In this document: positions 1 through 11,795 of the stretch, in pieces | Numbering within the stretch: position 1 is the stretch's first letter | How the letters are laid out: each line of letters begins with the position of its first letter | NCBI GenBank assembly: GCA_963281155.1 | Contig: CAUJLY010000003.1 | Location: 6,076,001 to 6,140,000, forward strand | Length of the DNA: 64,000 bases | Reading direction: 5' to 3' | Source: Rhabditophanes sp. KR3021 | Taxonomy: Eukaryota; Nematoda; Chromadorea; Rhabditida; Alloionematidae | Notes under the pieces: generated by a model | Database searches by the model: none | What the model was told of the DNA's origin: nothing | What the model saw: only the letters and a program-made list of their open reading frames with translations | Translations under genes and position numbers: made by a program

Positions 1-1455
1 AATCACTTCAATCTAGGAGTTTTGTCGAAATTATGTATAAACATCGTCATTGTAAAAATTAATTGTAATAGAATAAATTTAAAAATGCTTGTTGTTTATA
101 AATCTGAATCCTTACTTTAAACTTGATAGCTTAAGCAAATCTAATTATCATCCCAGACAGCTACAATTTTGTTGTTGATCAAACTAACAATTTTCTCTTT
201 GAAATGACAGTGTAACAAACATTTAGACGACCATATTCTGATTGTAATGAACAATAAATGTCTATGGCATTGCACAACCAATAATAAGAGCTTCTATGAG
301 ATTGAAAATGTTTGGTGCACAAAGGATGCGAAGTGTTTTAATTTTAATCGCAGAGGCAGTGAATATCGCCATATGTAGGATACATACACAATCATCTTAT
401 GAACGATGGCGAGGGACAAACTTGATGCAATAAGCAACTGGCTCCAAACGATTTACGTAGTTTGGTTTAATTTAGACTGGAAGTTTTCGGTATATGACAT
501 GTATAGCACATACCTCTGCTTTGAATGGCATCTATTGGTATTATCATCTGGGATATTCAAAAAAAGATACAACAGAATCATTGTAAAGATACGTTTTATC
601 TAGCTTTGTCAAAAAAGATGTTTGTTTATATTATTAAATGTGAAATAAATTTGATCTCAATCAAAAATAGGTCTCTTCTGTGATAACGAAAAAAGATATT
701 ACCTAAAAAGTCAGCTACCTTATCAATTTTTAAAATTGCCTATGACAGTCAATTAATCATTTGTCACTTACCCAAAAGAAAAGTTCCTTTGATATTGAAT
801 TTGATATAAAAAAGTCTTTAAAAGACACAAAGAATTCGTATCCATCACACTGACAAAGTGATGCAATCACATATTTATAATCTACTCTCATGCTTACTAC
901 ATATTTTTTAAATCAAATGTGTACATTACCATTTATTTGATTTGATTTTCTCCCCTTATTTTATTATTCAAATGAATAACCATCTTTGTGGTGACTTCTT
1001 CTTGTTCATAATAAACAATAACTATTATTTTGAAGAATAATTACACCTCTCTCTCATCATTCATTGGTTTGACAATAACCAAAAGTTTTCCCCATTCAGT
1101 ATAAACAATAAATATGCATATTATTATTTGGTTAAAATCACAAAACTTCGTGATTTGACTTTTTAACTAAATATCTCCGGCTTAAAAACACCAAAATACC
1201 AATTTTGCTTAAACTGCAAATAAAACAAATACGTATATCCACAAAAACAATCTTATTTTTATTTCTTATTGACTTTCCTTTTTAAAATTAGTTTGCTTAA
1301 CATCTTTCAAAAAAATTGAAAGGAGATGTCGTAGCTTAACCTTGTTAAATTGTTTAAATAGACAAGAATATAGGATTTTCCCCATTAGTCTGGAATTACA
1401 TTTTTGGTATTGATTATTATTGGTTGTTATTTATTATTTATTTGGAATTGATACA
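1..1455. other. Intergenic, left edge to the SLC26 gene
   Basis: AT-rich DNA with no confident gene. The only coding-like stretch is the short Cys-containing segment at 227-378, listed separately. No tRNA, rRNA or recognisable promoter element was seen. Confidence 0.5.
227..378 (+). CDS. Possible terminal exon of an unknown Cys-containing protein
   Basis: After an acceptor-like AACATTTAG there is an open frame to a TAG at 376-378. It could be read from an internal ATG at 247 as a 43-residue peptide or as the last exon of a gene starting left of the window. It has four Cys (motifs CLWHC and VWCTKDAKC). No upstream exon with a matching donor was found and I do not recognise the family. It may be chance. 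Confidence 0.2.
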
Positions 1456-4242
1456 ATGGACAATAATAATTCCAGGCCTATTTTTACGATATTTGATAGG
1501 AATAATGCACCAATGAATCAGGTAACAAACACTATAATTACCGCCATAATAATAATTTAGTTAAACTTTCAAAACACCTACCAAAAGGAACCTTCTTCCT
1601 CAACAAGCCTTCCTAAAAAAGATTTTAATTTGAGCCAATATCTCAAAACAAATATCCTTTCCTTCATCCCCATTCTTCAATGGTTACCCAATTACAATTT
1701 GAAGGAAAATATTCACGGCGATATTATAGCAGGATTAACATGTGGTATGTTAAATTTAATGAATTAACTTGTATTTATACGTTTAGGGATAATGCACATT
1801 CCACAGGGCATGGCATATGCGATATTGAGTAATTCAAGTCCAATTGTTGGCTTGTATTCATCATTTTTTGCTTGCATATTTTATATGATTTTTGGAACTA
1901 GTCGCCATATTTCGATTGGAGTAGGTTTATAAATTGTGAATATTAATTATTTGAATAGGTATTTGCCGTAGTCTCCATGATGGTAGGTGCAACTAAACTC
2001 AGAATAATAAACGAAGACAAAATCTTTATAAATGTCAATGGAACAGATATACTTCAACATCAAATAGACGACGCTTCGTTACTTTCAACAATAACGCTCA
2101 CAGTCGGCTTAATTCAATTCACAATTGGCCTCTTAAAACTAGGTTTCCTCACAAATTACATGTCTGATTCACTACTTTCCGGCTTCACAACTGGCGCAGC
2201 TTGTTAGTTATGCTCTTTGCAGCGTCGATTCAGGGTGTCTGATTCGCTTTAGATGCTCTGCGATTAAAATTAAAAATTTTGGGTTCAAAACATTATTTAA
2301 TATGTTTAGTTACGTTTATAGAATGATTTCACCAACTTCCCACCGCTTATTCCTGATACCATTTCCTCAAACGTTACTAAATATGTTTGCAAAAATTAAA
2401 GACAAGTATTTGAAACTACTTTAACACACTTTTAGACTAGTAATTTGAGCTAATACTAAATGTAATTTAAAGAGAAGTAAATTAAAAGATAGATTTGCAA
2501 AGCATCTTTACAAAGTTGATTTTTAAATACATTTTTTAAACATTTAGGTCATGTCTTTGTCAGTCAAATAAACAAAGTCCTAGGCTACAAAGTGCCCGGG
2601 AATGCAGACACTGGCGTTGGAATTCTAATCTTCATGCTCAAAGAAATCCTCATTCGAATAAATCAGACTAATTTGATGACTCTAGGCATGTCGTTTATTA
2701 GCATCTTAGTATTATCACTTGGAAGAGACTACCTCAATCCATGGGTAAAGAAATTCACTAAAATCCCAGTGCCACTCGAACTTATTCTGGTTGTTGTGTC
2801 AACTGCCGCTTCCATGTTTTTTAATTTGAAATCTACTTTTAATGTTCCAGTTGTTAATCACATTCCACAAGGTTTCCCGATCCCAAAACTCTTGCCTGAT
2901 TTTAAATTAATTCCACGTATTTTCACTGATTGCCTGGGAATAGCTGTTGTCTGTTATATGTTTGTAATTTCAATGGGAAAATTATTTGCCAAAAAACACA
3001 AGTACAAGATTGATGCTACCCAAGAACTGTATGCATGTGGACTGATGTCGATGCTTTCATGTTTTTTCAATGTATATCCTACCGGAGCTTCTCTATCAAG
3101 AAGTTCAGTGTGCGAAATGTCAGGTGTCAAAACTCAACTAAACGTCATCTTCTCCTCCTCACTTTTATTTGTTGTTATTATGTGGTTAGGCAAATATTTG
3201 GAGCCATTGCCAATGTGCATCCTAGCTTCTATTGTTATTGTTTCACTTAAGTCTTTATTTATGCAGTTTCAAGAATTACCTAGATTATGGAGAATTAGTA
3301 AGTATGATTTTGCTGTTTGGTTGATTTCTTTTGGGGCAACTGCTTTTGTTAATGTTACTATTGGGCTTGGCATTTCATTAGGGTTTATCTTGTTGACGGT
3401 TGTGATGCAGGAGCAGTTTCCAAAGACTTTTGAATTGGGAACTGATGGAGAGAGGAGATATTTCAAGCCGGTAGATGTTTATACTAGTTTGAAGAAAGTT
3501 AGTGCAAATGTTACTATTTTCAAATTTGAATCTCCACTTCATTTTGCTAATTGCGCAACTTTCTCTGAAAAGGTTACTGAATTGTTTGCAGAAGTTGGAA
3601 TGGAAATGACTGGTACTAAAATTGGGGATAAAAACATGGAACTTAAAGAATCTTTACTAACCCCTTTCAATCATTATTTCATCCTTGATTGTGCAGCTAT
3701 CACCTACATAGACTCTATGGGTCTCGACACACTCAGAAAATTGTACGATGAATCTAAATTAAACAAAGTATGCTTCATCCTAGCTGATGTTACTGAAACT
3801 GTCCTAACTTTATACGAAAAGTGTCAGGTAAGATGGTATAAAAATACGATACGACATTATCCCATGCATTTCAACACTGTCTTTATACGAAAAATAAGAT
3901 ATTTTAACAAAGTTTCCCCATTTCGAGACTCTACAGAAGTATCATACAGACCTGACGCTTTTCTCTTTAATCTTGTCATTCTCTAAAAAAGGTTCATTAA
4001 AACATTAGTTGATATGTACGGCATCTTATTGTCAAAATATCATCCCATATTGTGTAAATTTATTGAAGTATCTCAATTAGTACAAAGTCCCCTTGTGCAT
4101 GTTACAAAAATATCTTTGCATTTGCCAAGTTACTTAATACTTCATTATGCTTATATTTAAAATATTTCAGGATTCGGAAATAGTGCCTTGGAAAAACATT
4201 TTCCCCACAATAAACGATGCCATCAACTCAATTGACAGCTGA
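1456..4242 (+). CDS. SLC26/SulP-family anion transporter, 659 aa
   Basis: A multi-pass membrane exchanger of the SLC26 family, which moves sulfate, oxalate, chloride or bicarbonate across the plasma membrane; the substrate cannot be read from sequence. Exons are 1456-1521, 1561-1744, 1787-1920, 1959-2202, 2548-3827 and 4171-4242, all GT-AG and in frame. Family signatures are present in order: GDIIAGLT (about residue 74), MHIPQGMAYAIL (about 86), VGLYSSFF, FGTSRHISIG (about 118), SGFTTGA. A C-terminal STAS domain covers about residues 505-645 (HYFILDCAAITYIDSMGLDTL). Length is a little short for the family, with a very brief C-terminal tail after STAS. The 345-bp fourth intron and 343-bp fifth intron are long for this genome. 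The small gene at 4373 begins only 131 bp after the stop on the same strand, so the two may share an operon. Family call is sure; the orthologue among nematode sulp genes is not. Confidence 0.93.
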
Positions 4243-4372
4243 TTAGACAAAATTTACATACTATAATAATTGAAATTTGGCGTACATATTCTACCTAATA
4301 ATTAAATTTCACATTCATAAAGTGTAAATAAAATCATAACACATCAAACATATCTTTTGTCTGTTTATTAAA

Positions 4373-4687
4373 ATGAAATTTGTCGACGATCATCTTTGGA
4401 AATACCCTATTTCTCCTGACGTTGATCAGATCAAGCATGAATTGATTGAGTCCTCCAGATTTGTTTATTTCGAATTTTCAAGGTAAGTACACAATTATAG
4501 AATAATGATATCATTTATTAGCATTCTACAAGACGCCACCAAAAGCTTGCTCATCTTCTTCGTCATGACATTATTAATGATGATTTCAGTGATCTCGATC
4601 GTTTACTGCATTTCCCTTTACTGTTTCAAAAGAAGATCCCGAGGTAGTGAGACATTAATGGACGAATCAAGAACAACAAATTCTTAA
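4373..4687 (+). CDS. Small single-pass membrane protein, unknown function
   Basis: Two exons, 4373-4482 and 4522-4687, joined by a 39-bp GT-AG intron, give 91 aa. The N-terminal 40 residues are polar; a hydrophobic segment (about 48-70, LIFFVMTLLMMISVISIVY) is followed by a basic stop-transfer stretch (CFKRRSR) and a short Ser/Thr-rich tail. An acceptor after 4500 would leave only an 18-bp intron, so 4521 is preferred; both keep frame. It lies 131 bp behind the SLC26 stop on the same strand, compatible with a downstream operon gene. I do not recognise a family. Confidence 0.6.
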
Positions 4688-5083
4688 TTTAAGCACACCT
4701 CTTTTTTAACTTCTCTATCAACAATAAAAAAAAGAATTCCATTAATTTCTTATCTGCTATCTTCTTTCACACCACCTTTTTGATGATGACATTACGTATA
4801 ATAAAATTACCTTTTAAGTAAACATTAATTTTGACACTTAAATTTATATACTTAGCATCTCAAATCTTTGTATAATATTTATTTGGTATCTGCTAATAAG
4901 GACACCGAAAGTGAAAGGCCTTTATCTTTAGGAGAGTGTTGTGTGATTTTTATATTGGTTTGGGTTGAGGCGATATGTCGGACACCTTTGCAAAGGGCTG
5001 ACACGGTTAAGCGGGTGTTAGTTCTTTAATTTGATTAGTATTTTGTGGAGCTATTCTTGAACTACATATTACTTATTTGTTGA
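4688..5083. other. Intergenic upstream of the K2P channel
   Basis: Holds AATAAAA-type poly(A) signals near 4723 for the preceding gene, then the 5' flank of the channel gene. No clear core promoter or ncRNA. Confidence 0.5.
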
Positions 5084-7490
5084 ATGGATCATGCTCAGGA
5101 TGGGAATCAAAAGGGTCATATAGAGATTCCGGTCGTAAGGAAAAGGAGTTCGGTGAGATTTAACTTCGGAGATGGTCCTGAGGATGATGAGGAGAGTGTC
5201 GAAAGTTCTTCTTTTAGAAAAAATAAAGATGATCGGGACCAAAATGATGAGGATGCAGATTGTGAAGATATTGAAGATGAAGAAAATGAGGATGATGATG
5301 AGGACGAAGATGAGGAAGAGAATGAAGAAGAGGAGGATGTTTTTAATTTTAAAAAGATCTCCATAGCAAATGAGCCAATTATTGAAGAAGATGATTTTTA
5401 TTGTGAAACTCCTGGCCAAGAAGCTATTCAGAAACTTAACTTTTTAAAACCTATTTTATCAACTTTAAAAGAACCTGTAACAGTTAGGAGAAAATCCATA
5501 GAAGTAAGTTGATATTCAAGCTCTAATTAATTTATATGTTCTGTAGTTCCTGAGTTCAGCATTGCTAGGCCCTACTATGAATTTAACAATGGAAAGACGT
5601 GCCAGTACGGGTGATCTCTATTCACGCCGTAAATCTATTTCGATTAATCCTGATCTAGTAAAACATCGTGAACTTCTCAACAAAAGACCTTCTGTTTTTC
5701 AACATATGGCTAAGTAAGTTGAGTTGATGTTTCTAATTAAACACTTTAAGGATCCACAAGAAGCTGGGTATCAAGCATTATATTCTTGTCCTAACATTAG
5801 CCTTATATGCACTCCTAGGTGGTCTGATTTTCTTACTAATTGAATCAGACAATGAAATCCAAACTCTTCAGGAAAACAGAGACACCATTTATACTATGAT
5901 GAATAAATTAGCCCTTACAACAATGTCCATCTCCCAAAATTCAACTTTCACAAAAGAACAAAAAAGAGAATATTTGGTGTTGTTGATTAGAAAGACGTAC
6001 AAGCAAATGCTGCAAGTTGAATCCAAGTATACGGGGAGTGTTTTGCATAAATACGAGAGAGTTGATATGAGATTGACTTGGTATTTTTCGAGTTCTGTTT
6101 TCTATGCTTGGTAGGTTATGTTGTTGATGGTAACGATTAATATAAGAATTTTAGCACTGTCTTTACCAGTATCGGATTTGGGACAATTGCTTGCAGTACG
6201 GCATTCGGTAAGGCAGCAACTTTGATCTATGCGTCCGTTGGAATTCCTTTAATGCTAGTAGTTCTTGGCGACGTAGGTGAAGTTCTATTACGATGGTTTA
6301 TTATGGCTTACAATTGGATATACCTGAAAGTTTCCAAGTACTGGAACAAGCTCAGCAGGAAATTTCTCAAGTCCAAATACGAGATCGAGGAAGAAGAAAG
6401 GCAACAATTGCCATTTCTAATAAGTTTTTTGATAATAATATCTTACTTATTATTAGTCTCGGTGATAATTTATTTAGCTGATTATCACGATGCTCACACA
6501 GACAGTTTGTCGTTGTTTGATTCGTTCTACTTCAGCTTTGTTGCTATTGCTACTATCGGTAAGTTTTGACTCTTGATAAAATATATCCAAATATATTTAA
6601 CAGGTTTCGGAGATGTCGTGCCTAACCAAATCCAGTACTCGCCAATCCTGCCATTGCTATTTTTAATTGGATTAGCTTTATTATCAGTTGTTAATAGTAC
6701 TTTATACGAAAGTTGGTCTCATAAATTTTTATTTGCTGTGGAGAAGTTTGAATTTTATTTGGAAAACATCAGTATAGATTGGAAGTTGTTGTTTACTTTT
6801 AGAAGAACCAGGGAACATCCAATCGGCTGGGAGACGTTTAGGTGTTTGGCTAGGAATATTGAATTGCTGACCGTGTCTATTCCATTGTTTGATGACGACA
6901 CGGAAGAACAAATTTCTCAGATCCTTGATAAAAAGGAGAGAAAACGAAAACATAAGAAGGTCAAATTTATTTCGAAGCTGAGAGCTCGTGGATCTACTTT
7001 GGATGGGAAACCAAGGCCAATTTTGGGAATCATGGGTGGTGCTATTGTTCCTTCATTTGTTAGTGAAAGTGATACCGAATTTGAGAACAGAGTAACTTCA
7101 AAAGACTCCTTCAAAGATAGTAAAAACTCACTATCCAAGATGGGAATATCCCGAGGAGCCCTCGTCCCTTCTTTCATTTCCGAAAGTAGTAAAAGAAGTC
7201 GTAGTGCTACTGATGGTTCCATAGATAAGATGTCTTTCTTCCGAGCAGGTGATCATATGGAACCAATCAAAGAAGTAGTAGATGATATCAATGATAAGCC
7301 CCGATCGCTAAGTTTAAGTGATTCCATTGGGGAGGTTATGCAAAAGAGTGACAAAAGAGATAGTGTTGCTTCCTGGAGAAACACTCTTGTCATTCCCTGT
7401 ATTATGATTGAAGAAGCTGAAGAAGAATGTCAAAACGAATGTCCTGAAATTGTTATAGAAATACCTTCAGATGAGGAAGGATGTACATAA
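5084..7490 (+). CDS. TWK-type two-pore-domain potassium channel, 745 aa
   Basis: A K2P leak potassium channel subunit, which sets membrane potential as a dimer with two pore loops per chain. Exons are 5084-5503, 5547-5713, 5751-6110, 6155-6558 and 6604-7490, with 37-45 bp introns. TM1 is about residues 206-228; the first selectivity filter is TSIGFG (320-325) and the second TIGFGD (449-454), both within normal variation of T-x-G-[YF]-G. The cap region between TM1 and P1 has no obvious inter-subunit Cys. The N-terminus is unusually long, with an almost purely Asp/Glu tract at about residues 55-85, and the C-terminal cytosolic tail of about 250 residues is Ser/Lys rich with a repeated motif GIxxGAxVPSFxSES (about residues 605 and 665), a candidate regulatory module. 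Nematodes carry tens of twk genes; the exact orthologue is not assigned. Confidence 0.93.
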
Positions 7491-7845
7491 ATAAAATGTT
7501 TTTTGTTATTGTATTCAATTTGACATAACCTTGAATTGATCGGATCTCGCCTTTTTTATGCACCTAGACCTACATATTCAAATTATGTGTATGTTTAAGC
7601 CTCTGTTCCAACATTCTCTATAAGAGTGGACAGATGAGTTGTGTCTTTTATTTGTGTCGGGTGTGTATGTCATTTCCGAGTGCACAATTTTTAGACAATT
7701 TTTATGAGAGTAAAGAGAATCGTCGTCATCATTGCACATATATTGTATTATAATAGTAGTTTGTAGTTTGGACAGATTTCTATTAAATATTTGAAGCAAT
7801 CCATTCTAACGATTTCCAATTTTATAGATTCTTTTTCGCTATATA
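7491..7845. other. Intergenic between K2P and thioesterase
   Basis: Contains the channel's AATAAAATG poly(A) signal just after its stop. No other feature seen apart from an acceptor-like TTTATAG about 20 bases before the thioesterase ATG. Confidence 0.5.
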
Positions 7846-8365
7846 ATGGATTCTAAAGCCAACGACCCCGAATGCCTCCAATTAATTGAGGGATTCTTTG
7901 AGAAAATTGCTGATACTGAAAACTTTAACAGAGTTGCTAAGAATGTAGGTTTGACCTATTGTGTATTTTTATAAATTCAAATCTAGCTTGTCCCTATTCG
8001 GGCTAATAAGACATCGGTTTTGTACGAATTAACCATCGAAAGGGAGAATGTCAATGGAAAAGAAACTTTACACGGTGGCCAGACAGCTGCTCTAGTAGAT
8101 ATTGTGACAGCTTCGACTGTCTGCTGCACGGTCCGAGACATTCCGATGGTTTCAGTTGAAATCAGCATAAGTTACTTGTTACCAGCTCTAATCGGTGAAG
8201 TTATCACAATTGAAGGCAACGTACTGAAACTGGGCCGAAACATGGCATTCACAGAAGCCGAATTTAGACGTAAAAAGAGATGGAGCTTTAATTGCTAAGG
8301 GTAAACACACTTTGGCTATTCTTAATCACTTAAAGAAAGATGACGGCAAGCCTATTGATCAATGA
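7846..8365 (+). CDS. Hotdog-fold acyl-CoA thioesterase (ACOT13/THEM2-like), frame broken by 1 nt
   Basis: Predicted to hydrolyse acyl-CoA to fatty acid and CoA as a small tetrameric hotdog enzyme. Exons are 7846-7944 and 7987-8365. The active-site signature LHGGQTAALVD sits at residues 61-71, followed by the expected SxEISISYLLPA strand and AxxGEVITIEG. Reading straight through gives a premature stop at 8296-8298 after RRKKRWSFNC. Removing one A from the A5 run at 8272-8276 restores the conserved C-terminal strand (DGALIAKGKHTLAIL) and a stop at 8363-8365, for 158 aa, the usual family length. So the gene is either intact with a sequencing error or newly broken. The span here is that of the restored frame. 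Family call is good; the substrate is unknown. Confidence 0.8.
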
Positions 8366-8598
8366 TAATCATTTTTGTCAAATAAATAAATTTAATAACA
8401 AGTGGATGTTCTTTGTTTTTAGATTAGGATCTGCATTAAGTCATTTTTGTGATGGAGAAATGACAGATTATATTATTTGTTTCAATGTTGTGTTGCATAA
8501 AGTGAGTATATTTTGTTGCACTTTTGTGATGTGAAAAGATGTGATTAAATATTTTGATAAAACACATATTTAAACATTTTGTGTGAAAGAAAATTTAT

Positions 8599-10323
8599 TC
8601 AAAAAGCATAACTTTCATCATGGCACTGGTCACGATATCTATTAGCAATCAACATTTCTTTGTAGAAGAGCATTTGGTTATCCGCACCATAATCAGTATT
8701 GTTGTTTTCTTTCTTCGCATTTCTTCTTCGAATCAGAGGAACGTAATCTTTTGGGGTAGCAGTCATGCCGACATTCTTAGTAAAATTTGGGGGTCCATTT
8801 GATCCCCTGGAAAATTGAAATGATCTCATCAGAGTAGCGAAAATGAGAAACAATTCCATTCTGGCAAGGGGTTCTCCTAAAAATATATTTATCGATGAGT
8901 TATTAAATAGTTTACCTAAGCATCGTCTTGGCCCAGCTCCAAAAGGTTCGAAATTCTTGTCGAATTTGTAGGACTCATTTTGATCCAAGAAACGTTCAGG
9001 GTTAAATTTTTTGGGATCCATGAAAAAGTCAGGGTTAAAATGCACAGCTCCGATTTGAGGAAAAACAATTGCGTCTTTGGGAATAAAATGACCGCCAATC
9101 TCAACTTCTTCAATAGCTCGATGTGGAATTCCCCAAGGCAAAACATTAACAACCCTTAAAATCTCATCTAACGCAGCACGAGTGTAAGGTAGGCATTTTC
9201 GATGTTCAGATCTCAATTCCTCATCCTCTCCGACGACCAAAACAATTTCATTATGACAACGAGTTTGAATATGAGGATACTGAACCATATACATAACTGC
9301 CCATCTCAAAACAGTAACTGTACTTTCCATTCCACCAGCCCATAAATCTCCAGCATTCAAAGCTAATGTCAATTTGGAAAGTTCTTCATCGTGCGATTGG
9401 TTCATTTCTTGGAGATACGCGTCAATGAAGTTGGAGGGCTTGAAGTCTTCGATGGTGATTCCTATTTTAGACTCATGTCTTTCGATTTCATCGAGGAAAA
9501 ACTTTTGCAATCTCATTCCATTCTTTTTGTAGTTAGTGTAAAATGGCATGACATGTCTTATCCAAGGGTAACGGTCAATTAGCATCATTTTAGGAGAGGC
9601 AAAATCTCTCAGCACAGAATCAATCAATTCCTTGAAGTGAATGAAGTCGGGATCCATAAAGTCGTAATATTTTCCCATTACCAAGTCATGGATGATATTG
9701 CCAATGCACCAACTCAGTAAATGATGAAGATCCAATTCAACCTGACAATCCTCGCCCATTTTCTTGTATATTTGAGCAGTTAGTCTGTGAGTATGGAACA
9801 GAATCTTGGACTCCAATTTCTTACTGCCAACACCAAATTCCTTGAAAGTCTTGATTGCAAATGACCGCTGAGCATGCCATTTTTCTCCGTCAGCCAATAT
9901 GATCCCATCTCCATGTTTTTTGTGCCCAGTAAAGATTCCGTAAACAAATGAATTTGGACGGGCAGAGAAGATGTCCTTGTATTTGATCAGACACTCCCGG
10001 ATAAGAACAGGATCGCAAATTACAATGACGGGGTAGGGCATCCAAATAGTAAAAACCTTGCCAAATTTTTGTTTACATTTGTTGACATAGTCGTATGGAG
10101 CTTCAAAGTTGATCTGCAGCAAATTGCCAATAATAGGAAGTTTTATAGGACCAGGAGGATAAGACTGGGTTAAGAAAGCTGAGATCATGTAGAATGTACA
10201 AAATAACAATAATATCAAAAGTAGGTAGCTAAAAGATTCGCTAAATACGAAAGGTGAATTTATAGCGTCAACCATTTGGAAAGATTTTTTAAGAGTAAAT
10301 GAGTTTTGTTGGAAAACTTTCAT
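8599..10323 (-). CDS. Cytochrome P450, CYP2-clan nematode type (CYP33/34/35-like)
   Basis: A microsomal haem monooxygenase anchored by an N-terminal hydrophobic helix (SYLLLILLLFCTFYMISAFL) before the proline hinge YPPGP. Exons in transcript order are 8916-10323 and 8599-8876. Landmarks: I-helix AGGMEST, ExxR at EILR, PERF region (FNPERF), and haem loop FGAGPRRCLGEPLARME with the axial Cys. The 39-bp intron at 8877-8915 splits the haem loop in phase 1 and is itself open in frame, so a retained-intron transcript would insert 13 residues directly after CLG. Start is uncertain: ATG at 10323 gives 561 aa, ATG at 10275 gives 545 aa with a more typical anchor. A minus-strand AATAAA lies just past the stop. 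Flanking TGATAA motifs near 10452 and 10541 could bind gut GATA factors, an inference only. Confidence 0.9.
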   Translation of the reverse strand: MKVFQQNSFTLKKSFQMVDAINSPFVFSESFSYLLLILLLFCTFYMISAFLTQSYPPGPIKLPIIGNLLQINFEAPYDYVNKCKQKFGKVFTIWMPYPVIVICDPVLIRECLIKYKDIFSARPNSFVYGIFTGHKKHGDGIILADGEKWHAQRSFAIKTFKEFGVGSKKLESKILFHTHRLTAQIYKKMGEDCQVELDLHHLLSWCIGNIIHDLVMGKYYDFMDPDFIHFKELIDSVLRDFASPKMMLIDRYPWIRHVMPFYTNYKKNGMRLQKFFLDEIERHESKIGITIEDFKPSNFIDAYLQEMNQSHDEELSKLTLALNAGDLWAGGMESTVTVLRWAVMYMVQYPHIQTRCHNEIVLVVGEDEELRSEHRKCLPYTRAALDEILRVVNVLPWGIPHRAIEEVEIGGHFIPKDAIVFPQIGAVHFNPDFFMDPKKFNPERFLDQNESYKFDKNFEPFGAGPRRCLGKLFNNSSINIFLGEPLARMELFLIFATLMRSFQFSRGSNGPPNFTKNVGMTATPKDYVPLIRRRNAKKENNNTDYGADNQMLFYKEMLIANRYRDQCHDESYAF

Positions 10324-10965
10324 GCTTACTATTTGGGACAAAACAAAAATCAAGTTTTTAATTTAATTGTTTTTATATGAATGGCCTTGCTGTTTGAGGA
10401 AATGTATTGTCTGTCAATTAGTAAAACTGAGATTTTACTCCCGGAAAATAACTTTTATCAAAATATGCTATTCACAATAAAACTTATTATGACAAATAAG
10501 CATAATTTTATAGTTATTTTTAGATTGACCGAATTGGTGTGATAAGAGTTGTTATTTTGCTGAATGAATTGATGAAAATAAACAAAATGTTATTTATGTT
10601 TGTTAGTGGAAATGGCAAGTATTAAGAAGGAGATGACTTAAAAATTTGAATATTAATTCACATATAAAGTGTCAAACGAAAAGGAAATCATTATGACGTT
10701 TTTATTTATTCTCGGATGAAAATGAAGTATACATTCATTCTTTGGCGCATGGACGTTTCAGGAGTCAAGCGACACTGGTTGGTTACAATAGAACTATTTA
10801 TTGATGAATTGAGGTAAATTTAGAAATTAAAATCTTAGTTAATAAACTTTGCAATTTAAGAGTCACAGTTAACTCTATCCTAATAGCCTCCTTCTATCAC
10901 CACAAAAGTTAGAGCGACTGTTGAACCTAAGAAAGAACTTAGCCGAGGATAGGGGAAAAGGAACA
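10324..10965. other. Intergenic upstream of the P450
   Basis: AT-rich. Two TGATAA/TTATCA sites (about 10452 and 10541) upstream of the P450 are the only regulatory-looking motifs. No ncRNA recognised. Confidence 0.4.
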
Positions 10966-11274
10966 ATGAGTCACAGTGGTGTAGATTCACAAATTCCGAA
11001 TCTCAGAAGGTCAAAGTCCAATGATGGCGCATTAGAAAGAGATCCTCCTAATGACATTAACACAACTCATACCAATAGAAGTAACGAATCATTGGATGAA
11101 TTAAAGAAAACGTTATCTCAAGAAATCATGGAACTTGTTGAAGATAGACTGAAGACTGCTATGGAGAATCAAATGGGAATGATCAACCAAACCCTTGCCA
11201 AAGCATTCTCAACCATCTACCATCCTCCAACTCCATCCAACCAACCAGTTGATCCTCCAATTGGTCAATTTTGA
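10966..11274 (+). CDS. Hypothetical coiled-coil ORF, possibly gag-like
   Basis: Single open frame from the ATG at 10966, 102 aa. The first half is polar and disordered; residues about 48-85 form an amphipathic helix (LDELKKTLSQEIMELVEDRL) and the end is Pro-rich (HPPTPSNQP). It has no signal peptide or catalytic motif. A charged coiled coil followed by a Pro-rich tail resembles the N-terminus of some retrotransposon gag proteins, but no reverse transcriptase or LTR was found nearby, so this is a weak suggestion. Confidence 0.35.
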   Translation: MSHSGVDSQIPNLRRSKSNDGALERDPPNDINTTHTNRSNESLDELKKTLSQEIMELVEDRLKTAMENQMGMINQTLAKAFSTIYHPPTPSNQPVDPPIGQF

Positions 11275-11795
11275 AAACAACAGGAGAACTCAATGAAGTC
11301 AGAACAATGTTTAAGCAAAAGTAATCTACAACCACCTTTGACTATCCTCAAAATCCCTTTCTCTCATGGTGATAATGGTCATATAACTTCTAATCTTTAT
11401 TTCAGTATCAACTATTATTGTATGCTGTTCTAAAAACCTAATCGAGTCATACCGGTTCATCTCGCCTATTTTAATTTAATGCAAACTGTATTTAACTTAT
11501 TCTGTTTTAGAAAATATTTAATTCCCTTATAATATACAAATATTAAGATTAATAAATTCTTTAAATTATCATTTTGTGTACTGTATTTGTTTATTTCCTA
11601 AGTTGTATTTAGTTGTTATTTAAGTTAATTATTTAAGTCAATTATTCAAGTTTGAGATGCAAATTTTGTACTCAATTTACCAATCGCTTAATTTGAATTT
11701 ATTACTTTGTGATTCAAATTTTGAAGCTAAATTTATCATCAAAGTTGCCCATTTTTCAAAAACATTCAATACGATTATCTTTATTGTACCGTGCC
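11275..11795. other. Intergenic, AT-rich with repeated TTATTTAAGT
   Basis: Around 11600-11655 the words GTTATTTAAGTTAATT / ATTTAAGTCAATT recur in tandem. No gene seen. Confidence 0.4.

Noticed and set aside
406..603. 65-codon open frame near the left edge
   Set aside because: No family features, no splice partners and a composition typical of chance frames.
5069..5419. Minus-strand frames opposite the K2P N-terminus (Ser-rich or hydrophobic)
   Set aside because: They are the mirror of the acidic GAT/GAA-rich coding tract, not separate genes.
11620..11660. Spliced-leader RNA gene, because CAAGTTTGAG matches the end of SL1
   Set aside because: The upstream part of SL1, a donor and an Sm site are absent.
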